Assembly: GCA_045595785.1 (NCBI GenBank)
Contig: JAZOBE010000034.1
Coordinates: forward strand, 123,825-187,824
DNA from: SFLA01 sp045595785
Lineage (GTDB): Bacteria > Bacillota > Clostridia > Oscillospirales > CAG-382
Direction of reading: 5' to 3'
Length of the DNA: 64,000 nucleotides
Each line of letters starts with the position of its first letter. Within the stretch, counting starts at the first letter, position 1. Position numbers and translations under genes: made by a program. The notes beneath the pieces were generated by a model. It was not told where the DNA came from. It worked only from the letters and a program-made list of their open reading frames with translations, and did not search any database. Shown piece by piece: positions 44,182 to 52,786 of this stretch.

Positions 44182-44673
44182 ATGGAAATCAGAAAAGCAA
44201 CACATAAAGACCTGGATATAATACTTTCTGTTTTTGATAACGCCAGAAAGTATATGCGAATGAACGGAAACATGCTTCAGTGGCAAAACGGTTATCCGCA
44301 AAAAGAAATCGTTCTAAGTGATATTTCAAAAGAAATATGCCATCTTTGTGTGGAAGGCGATGAAATACTGGGAGTTTTCACTCTGTTTGACGGTCCCGAC
44401 CCAACTTATGCCGAAATACACAATGGCAAATGGTTAAATAATAAGCCCTACGGTGTTATACATCGTATAGCAGTTAACAGCAACAGAAGCGGAGTAGCTT
44501 CTTATTGTATTAGTTACTGCGAAAGTATATATGATGAGTTGCGTATTGATACACACGAAGATAACGTTCCGATGCGCAGTTTTCTTAATAAGCACGGCTT
44601 TATACAATGCGGTATTGTAATTATAGAAAACGGTGAGGAACGCATAGCTTTTCAAAAAAGTAAAAAAGCTTAA
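44182..44673 (+). CDS. GNAT family N-acetyltransferase
   Basis: 163 residues with a GNAT fold: N-terminal EIRKATHKDLDIIL, central LGVFTLFDGPDPTYAEI strand, VIHRIAVNSNRSGVASY (acetyl-CoA-binding beta4-alpha3 region) and C-terminal RSFLNKHGFIQCG. GGAGAAG precedes the ATG. Substrate unknown. Converges on the RadC-like gene with a 4-nt overlap. Confidence 0.85.
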   Translation: MEIRKATHKDLDIILSVFDNARKYMRMNGNMLQWQNGYPQKEIVLSDISKEICHLCVEGDEILGVFTLFDGPDPTYAEIHNGKWLNNKPYGVIHRIAVNSNRSGVASYCISYCESIYDELRIDTHEDNVPMRSFLNKHGFIQCGIVIIENGEERIAFQKSKKA

Positions 44674-45065
44674 ATCATTTTTATAAAAGACTGATAACTA
44701 TTGTTGCAAACGATTAAATGGTCAACGAGTGCTACGTTGTTCAACTTCAGTATATCAAACATTTTTCTGGTTGAAACGATATCTCCGTTAGATGGTGTCG
44801 TATTACCGTTAGGATGGTTGTGTGCAACGATTATATTTCTGCTTTCAAGCCTGACGGCACAAAAATATATGTCGTTCAGACTATGTAATCCGCCGATTTC
44901 AGAACTGCTTGAAATATGAACAATTCCTTTAAGCCTCATGTCTTCATCAAGGTAAGCTGCCAATAACGCTTCAAAGCCCAGATCTCCTATTAATGAACAC
45001 ATCAACTTTCCGAGTTCATCAATATTTTTGCAATCAAACCCTACCCTTGTATCCAATAATCGCAA
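44670..45065 (-). CDS. RadC-like JAB/MPN domain protein
   Basis: 131 residues, only the MPN (JAMM) domain: IIVAHNHPNGNTTPSNGD near residue 80 has the metal-ligand HxH...D pattern of RadC (usually HNHPSGxPTPSxxD). The N-terminal helix-hairpin-helix half of full RadC (about 220 residues) is missing. No classical start is evident before 45065, so it is either a short family member or a truncated one. Function of RadC proteins is still unclear. Confidence 0.82.
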   Translation of the reverse strand: MRLLDTRVGFDCKNIDELGKLMCSLIGDLGFEALLAAYLDEDMRLKGIVHISSSSEIGGLHSLNDIYFCAVRLESRNIIVAHNHPNGNTTPSNGDIVSTRKMFDILKLNNVALVDHLIVCNNSYQSFIKMI

Positions 45066-45121
45066 GAAAATACCTCACTTAAAAACCGTTCGGCGGATAT
45101 GTGCAGAACGGTTAAATAATT

Positions 45122-45526
45122 TTACTTAAGATATGTATCAAAAAAATACTTGATTACTCTGCCGCGAGTAATAATACCGACAAAAACTCCTCGTGCATCA
45201 ATGACAGGAAGAAAGTTTTGCGCTTGAACTTTGTTTAACAGCTCTTCGGGCGATGCGGTGATATCTATCGGCGGGTTCCAGTTGGGCCGAATGATATCCG
45301 AAACCGGACGCTTTTCTTGACTCTTAAGATCAGATTCGTTTCTGTTAACAATGTCCCACAAAAAATCACCTTCGTTAACTGTGCCTATATATCTTCCCTC
45401 CCCGTCTATTACAGGAAGAGCTGTATATCCGTGAAAACGCATTTTCTCAATCGCCTGACGAAGGGTACAATTATCCTCAACATAAGCAACGTTACTTTTC
45501 GGTGTTAGAAATTGAAAAATATTCAT
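45122..45526 (-). CDS. CBS-domain protein
   Basis: 134 residues, a pair of CBS motifs: NCTLRQAIEKMRFHGYTALPVIDGEGRYIGTV (first) and ITASPEELLNKVQAQNFLPVIDARGVFVGIITR (second), listed here as positions 20-52 and 82-118. CBS pairs bind adenosyl nucleotides and act as sensors. AGGAGG precedes the ATG. Single gene; target unknown. Confidence 0.87.
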   Translation of the reverse strand: MNIFQFLTPKSNVAYVEDNCTLRQAIEKMRFHGYTALPVIDGEGRYIGTVNEGDFLWDIVNRNESDLKSQEKRPVSDIIRPNWNPPIDITASPEELLNKVQAQNFLPVIDARGVFVGIITRGRVIKYFFDTYLK

Positions 45527-45637
45527 ATTCCATCCTCCTGCTTATATTGTATCATTGTATTCGAAATATTTCAAGTTGTAAAACAGAGATAATTGTAAAT
45601 AAAATAAAAACTTTATATATTTTAACTTTCTTGATAA

Positions 45638-45666
45638 TTGACAACTTTACAAGTAAATGATATCAT
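45638..45666 (+). promoter_or_regulatory. Promoter at the Rhs breakpoint
   Basis: Perfect TTGACA (45638-45643), 17-bp spacer, TATCAT (45661-45666). Expected transcription start is near 45673, five bases before the first Rhs-like codon. Confidence 0.6.
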
Positions 45667-45677
45667 ACTTTCAGTAA

Positions 45678-46361
45678 GATTCCGGCACGCTTGTTGCTTC
45701 TTATGCATATGATGCTTGGGGTAAATGCACAATACTTTCGGGCAACGATAGCGTAGACTCTATTGCCAACATAAACCCCTTCCGCTACAGAAGCTACTAT
45801 TATGATACCGAAACCGGTCTGTATTACCTCGAAACTCGTTACTACGATCCCGAGATAGGCAGATTCATAAGTGCAGACTCCATCGAATATCTTGACCCCG
45901 AAACCATCGGCGGTCTCAACCTCTTTGCGTACTCCAATAACAATCCGGTTATGTATGCGGATCCTACGGGGCATTTTCCTTGGCTTATTGTTATTATCCT
46001 TGCGGTTGGAGTCATTGCAGGTGGCCTTTTAGGTGGCTTTAGTAATACCAAGCTATTAGCAACCACCGAGGAGGGCTATCAACTAACGGTCTGGGACAGA
46101 GTTCGCAATATTTTCATCGGCACGCTTGGAGGCGCTATAGTTTCAGGGGCGATAATCGCTTTGAGCGGCGTCGGCGGAGGGCTTGCGGTTGGAGCATCAA
46201 CAGTTGCGGCAGGGATGTCGATAACCTTCCTACAGATGTTTGTTATTGGCGCTCTAATATATAATACAGCTGCTATATTGTTATCGATATTTGGAGTTGA
46301 AGCGCCGATGATTGAATACGAGTCACAAAACTCAGTGTCCCATCCTAAGATGAAAAAATAA
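45678..46361 (+). pseudogene. Orphan Rhs C-terminal tip (truncated polymorphic toxin)
   Basis: In-frame from 45678 to TAA at 46359; a stop (TAA 45675) lies directly before it. It begins DSGTLVASYAYDAWGKC and carries the Rhs core end: NPFRYRSYYYDTETGLYYLETRYYDPEIGRF in outline, ISADSIEYLDPETIGGLN, and NLFAYSNNNPVMYADPTG. After the core comes a variable tip of about 130 residues with glycine-rich hydrophobic segments (GGALVSGAI-like helices near 46130-46280). No start codon with ribosome site is seen before Met at 45951. The bulk of the Rhs gene is absent, so this is a left-over toxin tip. Confidence 0.85.
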
Positions 46362-46404
46362 TTACGTTTTACAAAATAAAATTTTACATAAAAGGAGAAT
46401 CACT

Positions 46405-46872
46405 ATGATAGAATTTAATGGTTATTTAACCGGAGAAGCAGAAAAGTTTTATTGGAAAAAGTCCAGAAGACTCATCCAGATTCTTTCGCTCGTTGCGCTC
46501 TCACTTCTATGGCCGCCGATCCTATTTGTAAGTATTCGGCTCAATTATCTTGCAATAATAATTGCATATGCACTAATGTGTATTATAATTCCGTCGCTGC
46601 TTTTCATACCCAAAAGGAAAAAAGAAAAGCTCCTTCTTACGCCGAAGAAAATTCAAATTACTGACGAAACTATTATATGTACGGCAGACAAGTTTACTGA
46701 TTCTCGTTTTATCAGTGCTGTCAATAAAGTGTATGATTACGGGGATTTTTATTTCATATCCTTTGTTTTCGGAAATATCAGCGAAAAATACGTTTGTCAA
46801 AAGAATTTGCTGTCTAAAGGCACCCTCGATCAATTTGAAAAAATATTTGAACCCAAGCTTGTTAAAAAATAA
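46405..46872 (+). CDS. Putative immunity-type membrane protein
   Basis: 155 residues: two hydrophobic segments (about 25-45 and 48-68), then a soluble beta-rich domain resembling the YcxB-like C-terminal type (LLLTPKKIQITDETIIC). AAAGGAG 7 nt before ATG. It lies 43 nt after the Rhs tip, where Rhs loci carry the immunity gene; immunity function is inference from position and from the membrane nature of both proteins. Confidence 0.6.
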   Translation: MIEFNGYLTGEAEKFYWKKSRRLIQILSLVALSLLWPPILFVSIRLNYLAIIIAYALMCIIIPSLLFIPKRKKEKLLLTPKKIQITDETIICTADKFTDSRFISAVNKVYDYGDFYFISFVFGNISEKYVCQKNLLSKGTLDQFEKIFEPKLVKK

Positions 46873-46886
46873 TTATTTCAAACAGC

Positions 46887-46918
46887 CAACGCACCCACCA
46901 TTTTTGGTGGGTGCGTTG
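46887..46918. repeat. Perfect 13-bp inverted repeat
   Basis: CAACGCACCCACC / GGTGGGTGCGTTG with loop ATTTTT. No T-run follows on either strand, so it is not a classical terminator, although it may end transcription of the islet. Confidence 0.75.
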
Positions 46919-46943
46919 CACATTGAATATTGTAATTATATTC

Positions 46944-47231
46944 CTAATCCTTTTTTTCCATTCCCGTGACTATTCCCAGAATATTTTCTAGGACTTCCGT
47001 CGGCATAGTATCCAATTTTGATACCAAGCGCATATATAACTCTACTTTGTGAACCATATCCGGATGGTTGGCAAAGTCGCTCATAAATACAAGATCTGAT
47101 ACACCAAGAACATCAAGCATTTTTGCGTATACATGTAAGTACACACGGCGCTCGCCCTTTAATATACTCATCATAGAAGAATAAGAAACGCCGATAGCTT
47201 CTGCAAATCCTTCTTGTGAAGATCTGTTTTC
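46944..47231 (-). pseudogene. XRE-family regulator lacking its start
   Basis: The frame encodes SSQEGFAEAIGVSYSSMMSIL, a helix-turn-helix of the XRE/Cro type, then VYLHVYAKMLDVLGVSDLV and a helical tail (76 residues after the first Met). There is no start codon upstream of the helix-turn-helix: the in-frame sequence runs into the glnN terminator. The first Met (47174) would cut away half of the DNA-binding motif. Most likely a regulator whose 5' end was lost. Confidence 0.65.
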
Positions 47232-47270
47232 AAAAAACCTCCTACTGTCTAATAACGACCGCAGGAGGTT
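47232..47270 (-). terminator. glnN terminator
   Basis: Minus strand AACCTCCTGC (47270-47261) / GTAGGAGGTT (47245-47236) followed by six T. It lies 10 nt after the glnN stop. Confidence 0.75.
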
Positions 47271-47279
47271 AATTTTATA

Positions 47280-49355
47280 TTATAATAATATTTCGGTATA
47301 CGTGGGGAACGGCCAGAGGTTCTTGGGAACGTACAGCTCTGCGGTGTCTGCCGCTTCACGAAGTCTATCCATACAAGGAATAATTTTCTCGGCAAACAAT
47401 ACTGCCTTTTCTTTTTTATCGGAAACAGAAGACGCTTGGGTAAGCAGATCGTCAAGCATTTCGCACTCGGAATAAATATCGCAAGCACAAGAATTAAGCT
47501 TTTGAGAAATCTCCAGTTCGACAAACGTGGAAAGCGCGAGACGGGATTTATTATCCGCTTGCTTACACACGTCAGAAACGTATGAGAGAACAGCAGGAAG
47601 AATCTGTCTGCGAGCCATATGTACCATTGTAGCGCCGTCAACATTAATAGTCTTTGAATATTCATCAAGCATTACGTCATATCTTGACAGCATTTCCTTT
47701 TCATTAAGTATGCCGTGCTTGCCGAAAAGCTCAACGTTTTTAGGTGCTATATAATGAGGAAGCGCCTCAGCCGTATTGGAGAGGTTGAGAAGCCCTCTTC
47801 TCTCTGCCTCAATAACCCAATCTGAAGAATAATTGTTGCCATTAAAAATGATGCGCTTATGGTCTGTATATACGTCTGCAATAATTTCATCTATCTTTGT
47901 GTCAACATCATCGCAAGTGTCGAGAATATCAGCGAATTCACAGAGAGACTCAGCGACAACGGTATTTATTACCGTGTTACACATAGCAATAGACATCGAA
48001 GAGCCGGGCATTCTGAACTCAAACTTATTACCGGTAAACGCAAAGGGAGATGTTCTGTTTCTATCCTCACCGTCGTTTGCGAACTGGGGTAAAACATTTA
48101 CACCTAAAGGAAGCTGTTGACTCTCCTCTGCAGAAACGCTGGAACCGTTTACAAAGGATTTTAGCGCGTCCTTAATACGCTTGCCGAGGAACATAGAAAT
48201 GATGGCGGGAGGAGCCTCATAGCCGCCGAGACGTCTATCATTCCCTGCAGTAGCAACAGAAATTCGGATAAGATCCTGATATGTGTCAACACCCTTCATA
48301 ACAGCGCAAACCATAAGGAGGAAAAGCTTGTTTGAAGGCATGTCCTTTCCGGGATCAAGGAGATTTTTGCCGTCAGCGGAAAGAGACCAGTTGTTATGCT
48401 TACCGCTGCCGTTCACTGAGTTGAAAGGTTTTTCTGCAAGAAGACAGCGAAGTCCGTTTTCCTTTGCAGCCTTTTTCATAATATCCATGGTAAGCTGGTT
48501 TTGATCAGTAGCACGGTTACAATCGGTAAAAATAGGCGCAAGCTCATACTGACAAGGAGCCGCTTCGTTATGCTCGGTCTTTGCAGGAATTCCGCGCATC
48601 CAAAGCTCTCTGTCAAGCGTGCTCATAAAGTTTTTAACCTTAAAAGGAATTACACCGAAATAATGGTCGTCCAGCTCCTGACCCTTAGGCGCAGGGGCAC
48701 CAAACAAAGTTTTTCCGGTAATCTTAAGGTCCTCACGCTGATGATATACATCTTCATCAACAAGAAAATATTCCTGCTCACCGCCAACCATTGGTATTAC
48801 GCGTCTGGGAGACATACCAAAATGCTTAAGCAAGCGTTTTGCCTGCAGGTCAAGCGCCTGCATTGAACGAAGGAGAGGCGTCTTTCTGTCAAGACATTCA
48901 CCGCCGTATGAGCAAAAAGCAGAAGGAATATAAAGTGTATCGTCTTTAACGAACGCATCAGAAGTAGGATCCCAAGCAGTGCAACCACGGGCTTCAAAAG
49001 TGGCACGGAGTCCACCGGAAGGAAAAGAAGATGCGTCCGGCTCACTGGTAATAAGATCTTTACCTGAAAAATCAACAATTATATTACCGGTTCCTTTTTC
49101 GGGAGAAAAGAAAGAATCATGTTTTTCAGCGGTAATTCCCGTCATCGGCTGGAACCAATGGGTATAATGGGTAGCGCCTTTTTCAATAGCCCATTCTTTC
49201 ATTGCGGATGCAATAACGTTAGCCAAAGAAATGTCAAGGCTACTTCCGTTCTGTATGGTTTCTTGCAGGCTTTCATAAGCCTCCGGCGGAAGCATTTTTC
49301 TTCTGACACTGTCATTAAACACCATCGTGCCGAAATATTCGGTGATCTTATTCAT
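47280..49355 (-). CDS. glnN: Glutamine synthetase type III
   Basis: Makes glutamine from glutamate, ammonia and ATP; main ammonium assimilation enzyme in many gut anaerobes. 691 residues, the usual GSIII length. GSIII blocks: HYTHWFQPMTGITAEKHDSF near residue 62, VGGEQEYFLVDE near 210, KTEHNEAAPCQYELAPIF near 265, KPFNSVNGSGKHNNWSLS near 320, and GNDRRLGGYEAPPAIIS near 380. Third gene of the purA-DUF1846-glnN operon, 12 nt after the DUF1846 gene, with a terminator behind. Confidence 0.96.
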   Translation of the reverse strand: MNKITEYFGTMVFNDSVRRKMLPPEAYESLQETIQNGSSLDISLANVIASAMKEWAIEKGATHYTHWFQPMTGITAEKHDSFFSPEKGTGNIIVDFSGKDLITSEPDASSFPSGGLRATFEARGCTAWDPTSDAFVKDDTLYIPSAFCSYGGECLDRKTPLLRSMQALDLQAKRLLKHFGMSPRRVIPMVGGEQEYFLVDEDVYHQREDLKITGKTLFGAPAPKGQELDDHYFGVIPFKVKNFMSTLDRELWMRGIPAKTEHNEAAPCQYELAPIFTDCNRATDQNQLTMDIMKKAAKENGLRCLLAEKPFNSVNGSGKHNNWSLSADGKNLLDPGKDMPSNKLFLLMVCAVMKGVDTYQDLIRISVATAGNDRRLGGYEAPPAIISMFLGKRIKDALKSFVNGSSVSAEESQQLPLGVNVLPQFANDGEDRNRTSPFAFTGNKFEFRMPGSSMSIAMCNTVINTVVAESLCEFADILDTCDDVDTKIDEIIADVYTDHKRIIFNGNNYSSDWVIEAERRGLLNLSNTAEALPHYIAPKNVELFGKHGILNEKEMLSRYDVMLDEYSKTINVDGATMVHMARRQILPAVLSYVSDVCKQADNKSRLALSTFVELEISQKLNSCACDIYSECEMLDDLLTQASSVSDKKEKAVLFAEKIIPCMDRLREAADTAELYVPKNLWPFPTYTEILL

Positions 49356-49367
49356 AAAGAAAACTCC

Positions 49368-50852
49368 TTATTTGTGGTAAAGCTTTTTGGTCTGATAGAC
49401 CGGTTCACAGGTTAGGTTTACACCAAGCTTTTTAAGCAATCCCTCATCGACCTGTGAAAGAATAACGGAGGAATGTACTTCGGAATTGCGCAACTTGGGA
49501 AGCATATCAAAAGCTCTTTTGGCGTTCTCGTCATTTACCGCACAAATTGACAGTGCAATAAGCACTTCGTCTGTATGAAGACGAGGGTTGCGGTTTCCGA
49601 GATGACCAACCTTGAGCTCAGCAATAGGCTCAATAATTTCCCGGGAAATTAGTAACAACTCATCGTCCAGTCCGGCAAGATACTTCAGAGCGTTTAAGAG
49701 CATTGCGCTGGAAGCACCAAGAAGATCAGACGTTTTTCCGGTAATTATCTTCCCGTCCGGAAGCTCAATTGCGGCCGCAGGCATTCCCGTAGCTTCAGCT
49801 TTAGCACGCGCAGCGGTAATTACCTTACGGTCATTTACACGAAGATCGCAACGGTTCATCAGCAGTTCGTTTTTATAAACTGCATCGCTATCTCCCATCG
49901 CTTTTTTCTGGAGACACATTGCCGCAAAATATCTTCTGATAATCTCTTGACGAGATGCTTCGCAAACGGCATCGTTATCAAAAATACAATAACCTGCCAT
50001 ATTAACACCCATATCGGTGGGTGATTTATAGGGACATTCGCCGTAAATCTTAGTAAAAATCGCCTGAAGCACGGGGAATATCTCAATATCTCTGTTATAA
50101 TTGACACAGGTTTTTCCGTACGCTTCAAGATGGAACGGATCGATCATATTGACGTCATCAAGATCTGTTGTCGCTGCCTCGTATGCAACATTAACAGGAT
50201 GTCGTAGAGGAAGATTCCATACAGGAAAGGTCTCGAATTTAGCATACCCTGCGTTGATACCGTGACGATGATCGTGATAAAGCTGAGAAAGACATATAGC
50301 CATCTTACCGCTTCCGGGACCGGGAGCAGTAACCACAACGAGAGAGCGAGTGGTTTCTATATATTCGTTTCTTCCGTATCCCTCATCACTTACGATAAGT
50401 GCAGTATTTGAAGGATATCCTTCAATGCGATAGTGGCGATAAGTCTTTATTCCCAGACTCTCAAGCCGTTTCTCAAATGCAACAACAGACGGTTGAAGCG
50501 AATACTGAGAAAACACAACACTGCCCACGTATAGACCACAGCGACGGAACGCGTCGATCAAGCGAAGTACTTCAGCATCATAAGTAATGCCTAGGTCTCC
50601 TCTTACCTTGTTCTTCTCAATATCGTCGGCTGAGATTACAATTACAATTTCTGCTTCGTCTTTAAGTGACAAAAGCATTTGCAGCTTACTGTCCGGTTCA
50701 AAGCCGGGAAGTACGCGTGCTGCGTGGTAATCATCAAATAGCTTGCCACCGAATTCAAGATAAAGCTTGCCACCAAAATGATTAATACGGTCCTTTATCT
50801 GCTGGGATTGAAGAGTGATATATTTATCGTTATCAAATCCTGCTTTAAACAT
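49368..50852 (-). CDS. DUF1846 protein
   Basis: 494 residues, the full length of DUF1846. It opens MFKAGFDNDKYITLQSQQI, and contains VIVISADDIEKNKVRGD, a P-loop-like VTAPGPGSGKMAICLSQLYH near 175, and PTDMGVNMAGYCI near 280. The family is conserved and soluble but of unsettled function; often adjacent to purA in Clostridia. 20 nt after purA. Confidence 0.9.
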   Translation of the reverse strand: MFKAGFDNDKYITLQSQQIKDRINHFGGKLYLEFGGKLFDDYHAARVLPGFEPDSKLQMLLSLKDEAEIVIVISADDIEKNKVRGDLGITYDAEVLRLIDAFRRCGLYVGSVVFSQYSLQPSVVAFEKRLESLGIKTYRHYRIEGYPSNTALIVSDEGYGRNEYIETTRSLVVVTAPGPGSGKMAICLSQLYHDHRHGINAGYAKFETFPVWNLPLRHPVNVAYEAATTDLDDVNMIDPFHLEAYGKTCVNYNRDIEIFPVLQAIFTKIYGECPYKSPTDMGVNMAGYCIFDNDAVCEASRQEIIRRYFAAMCLQKKAMGDSDAVYKNELLMNRCDLRVNDRKVITAARAKAEATGMPAAAIELPDGKIITGKTSDLLGASSAMLLNALKYLAGLDDELLLISREIIEPIAELKVGHLGNRNPRLHTDEVLIALSICAVNDENAKRAFDMLPKLRNSEVHSSVILSQVDEGLLKKLGVNLTCEPVYQTKKLYHK

Positions 50853-50872
50853 TTTAACTTACTCCGAAAAGC

Positions 50873-52147
50873 TTATTCGCAAACGAAATACTGATCTCTG
50901 TCAGCGCCCACAGAAACATAACCGATCTTACAACCGGAAAGGCGCTCAAGCTCACGAACATATGCCTGAGCAGCGGCGGGAAGGTCATTAAAATCACGGC
51001 AACCGCTGATATCACAGCCCCAACCTTCATAGTAATCATAAACGGGTTCTGCATTGTCAAGGGCTTCGCCTACAGGGAAATCATAAACAAGCTCGCCGTC
51101 AACCTTATACGCAACGCAAACGGGAATTTTATCAAAACAGGAAAGAACATCCAATTTGGTAAGAGCAAGAATGTCAGCTCCCTGCATTCTTACGCCATAA
51201 CGGGAAGCAACAGCATCGAAACCTCCGACACGTCTGGGTCTACCGGTAGCGGCGCCGTATTCACCGCCTGCTTCACGAAGCTTTTCTGCTTCTTCTCCGA
51301 ACATTTCACATGTGAAGGGTCCTTCACCTACACATGAAGAATATGCTTTCATAATACCGATAACGCAGTCCAGCTTAAGGCCGGGAACGCCTGCTCCAAC
51401 GGGAGCGTAGCCTGCGATAGTGTTAGACGAAGAGGTATAAGGATATATACCAAAGTCAATATCACGAAGCGCACCGAGCTGAGCTTCAAACATTATCTTC
51501 TTACCGGACTTATCGGCATTGTGGAGATAAAGTCCTGTATCACAAATATAACCAAGTAAGGGAGTACCATATTCTTTGAGGTAGCTTATAATATCTTCAC
51601 CTTTAATGGGAGCATCGCCATATCCGGAGGCAACGGTAAGGTTTTTCCACTCAGCAATTTCGTTAGCTTTATTAACAAGAGCATTAATATTACGGAGGTC
51701 GCCCATACGGAAGCCTTTTTTATAATATTTATCAGCATAAACAGGTGCTATACCACGACGGGTAGAACCAAACTTCTTATCTGCAAGACGTTCTTCTTCA
51801 AGACAGTCCATACGAACATGATAAGGCATACAAATAACAGCACGATCGCTTATCTTGAGATTATCGGGAGTAATCTCTATACCAGCATCACGAAGACGAC
51901 CAATCTCCTCGCAAAGATGCTTAATGTCTATAACCATACCGTTACCCATAACGTTAACGGTAGTGGTGCGGAGAATACCGGAAGGAAGCAGGTTAAGAAT
52001 AAACTTACCTCTCTCATTAACAACTGTATGACCTGCGTTATTACCGCCCTGATAACGGACAACAATGTCATAATCCTTGCTGAGCAGATCAACCATTCTG
52101 CCCTTTCCTTCGTCTCCCCAGTTAATACCGGCAATTGCTGTAAGCAT
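50873..52147 (-). CDS. purA: Adenylosuccinate synthetase
   Basis: Joins IMP and aspartate using GTP, first step of AMP synthesis. 424 residues. GTP loop GINWGDEGKGRMVDLL at the N-terminus, GGNNAGHTV near 40, GIAPVYADKYYKKGFRMGDL near 135, TGRPRRVGGFDAV near 300. AGAGGTG before the ATG. First gene of the operon. Confidence 0.97.
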   Translation of the reverse strand: MLTAIAGINWGDEGKGRMVDLLSKDYDIVVRYQGGNNAGHTVVNERGKFILNLLPSGILRTTTVNVMGNGMVIDIKHLCEEIGRLRDAGIEITPDNLKISDRAVICMPYHVRMDCLEEERLADKKFGSTRRGIAPVYADKYYKKGFRMGDLRNINALVNKANEIAEWKNLTVASGYGDAPIKGEDIISYLKEYGTPLLGYICDTGLYLHNADKSGKKIMFEAQLGALRDIDFGIYPYTSSSNTIAGYAPVGAGVPGLKLDCVIGIMKAYSSCVGEGPFTCEMFGEEAEKLREAGGEYGAATGRPRRVGGFDAVASRYGVRMQGADILALTKLDVLSCFDKIPVCVAYKVDGELVYDFPVGEALDNAEPVYDYYEGWGCDISGCRDFNDLPAAAQAYVRELERLSGCKIGYVSVGADRDQYFVCE

Positions 52148-52222
52148 AGTAACACCTCTATAAAAAGTTAAAATTATTAAACGATTTCAGCAAGATGTAT
52201 GAACATAACACCTCGACATTAA

Positions 52223-52251
52223 ACTATAACACAAATATTTAATTTTTTCAA
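52223..52251 (-). promoter_or_regulatory. purA promoter
   Basis: Minus strand TTGAAA (52251-52246), 17-bp spacer, TATAGT (52228-52223), leader of about 75 nt. No riboswitch fold recognised in the leader. Confidence 0.65.
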
Positions 52252-52259
52252 CATATTAT

Positions 52260-52287
52260 TTGACATATTTTCACTTTTGTATATAAT
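52260..52287 (+). promoter_or_regulatory. Promoter of C_GCAxxG_C_C gene
   Basis: TTGACA (52260-52265), 16-bp spacer, TATAAT (52282-52287). Confidence 0.7.
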
Positions 52288-52325
52288 ATTAACAGTTAAA
52301 TTACTATTTTTTGAGGGGTGTCTGC

Positions 52326-52778
52326 ATGAATCGTTCAGAAAAGGCTGTAAACTTATTTTTAAGCGGTGCAAATTGCTCTCAAGCTGTGTTTGCTTCGTTT
52401 TCAGACTTAACAGGAATTGATGAAAAAGCTTCTTTTAAGCTTGCCTCGTCTTTCGGCGGCGGTATCAGCCGTTTACGCGAGACGTGCGGCGCTTGTTTGG
52501 GAATGTGTCTCGCAGCAGGCGCAATTTTCGGATACGACGACATCGAAAACCGTGATTCCAAAATACAACATTATTCAAAGATACAAAATTTGATAAAGGA
52601 ATTTGCAAAACAAAACGGCAGTTATACATGTCGAGAAATACTGGGCGCCGAGGGAAAATCAAATACGCCGCTTGCAGGTGAACGGACTGAAGAATATTAC
52701 AAAAAACGTGTTTGTTGCATGGATTGCATACGCTCTGCAACTGTAATACTGGAAACGTTTATAGAAAGCGAAAAATAA
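52326..52778 (+). CDS. C_GCAxxG_C_C family redox protein
   Basis: 150 residues with the family pattern: SGANCSQAVFASF, RETCGACLGMCLAAG, and C-terminal Cys cluster KRVCCMDCIRSA. The conserved cysteines suggest a metal- or iron-sulfur-binding redox role; no enzyme function is established. ATG at 52326 is used (GAGGGG upstream); TTG at 52311 would place the start inside the ribosome site. Confidence 0.88.
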   Translation: MNRSEKAVNLFLSGANCSQAVFASFSDLTGIDEKASFKLASSFGGGISRLRETCGACLGMCLAAGAIFGYDDIENRDSKIQHYSKIQNLIKEFAKQNGSYTCREILGAEGKSNTPLAGERTEEYYKKRVCCMDCIRSATVILETFIESEK

Positions 52779-52786
52779 TTCTTCTT

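Noticed and set aside
44670..45065. Short RadC as part of an anti-restriction mobile element
   Set aside because: No plasmid, phage or conjugation genes nearby; the JAMM residues are intact and neighbours are ordinary chromosomal genes.
52148..52222. Possible purine riboswitch in the purA leader
   Set aside because: The roughly 75-nt leader shows no conserved purine-aptamer junction motifs and no terminator.
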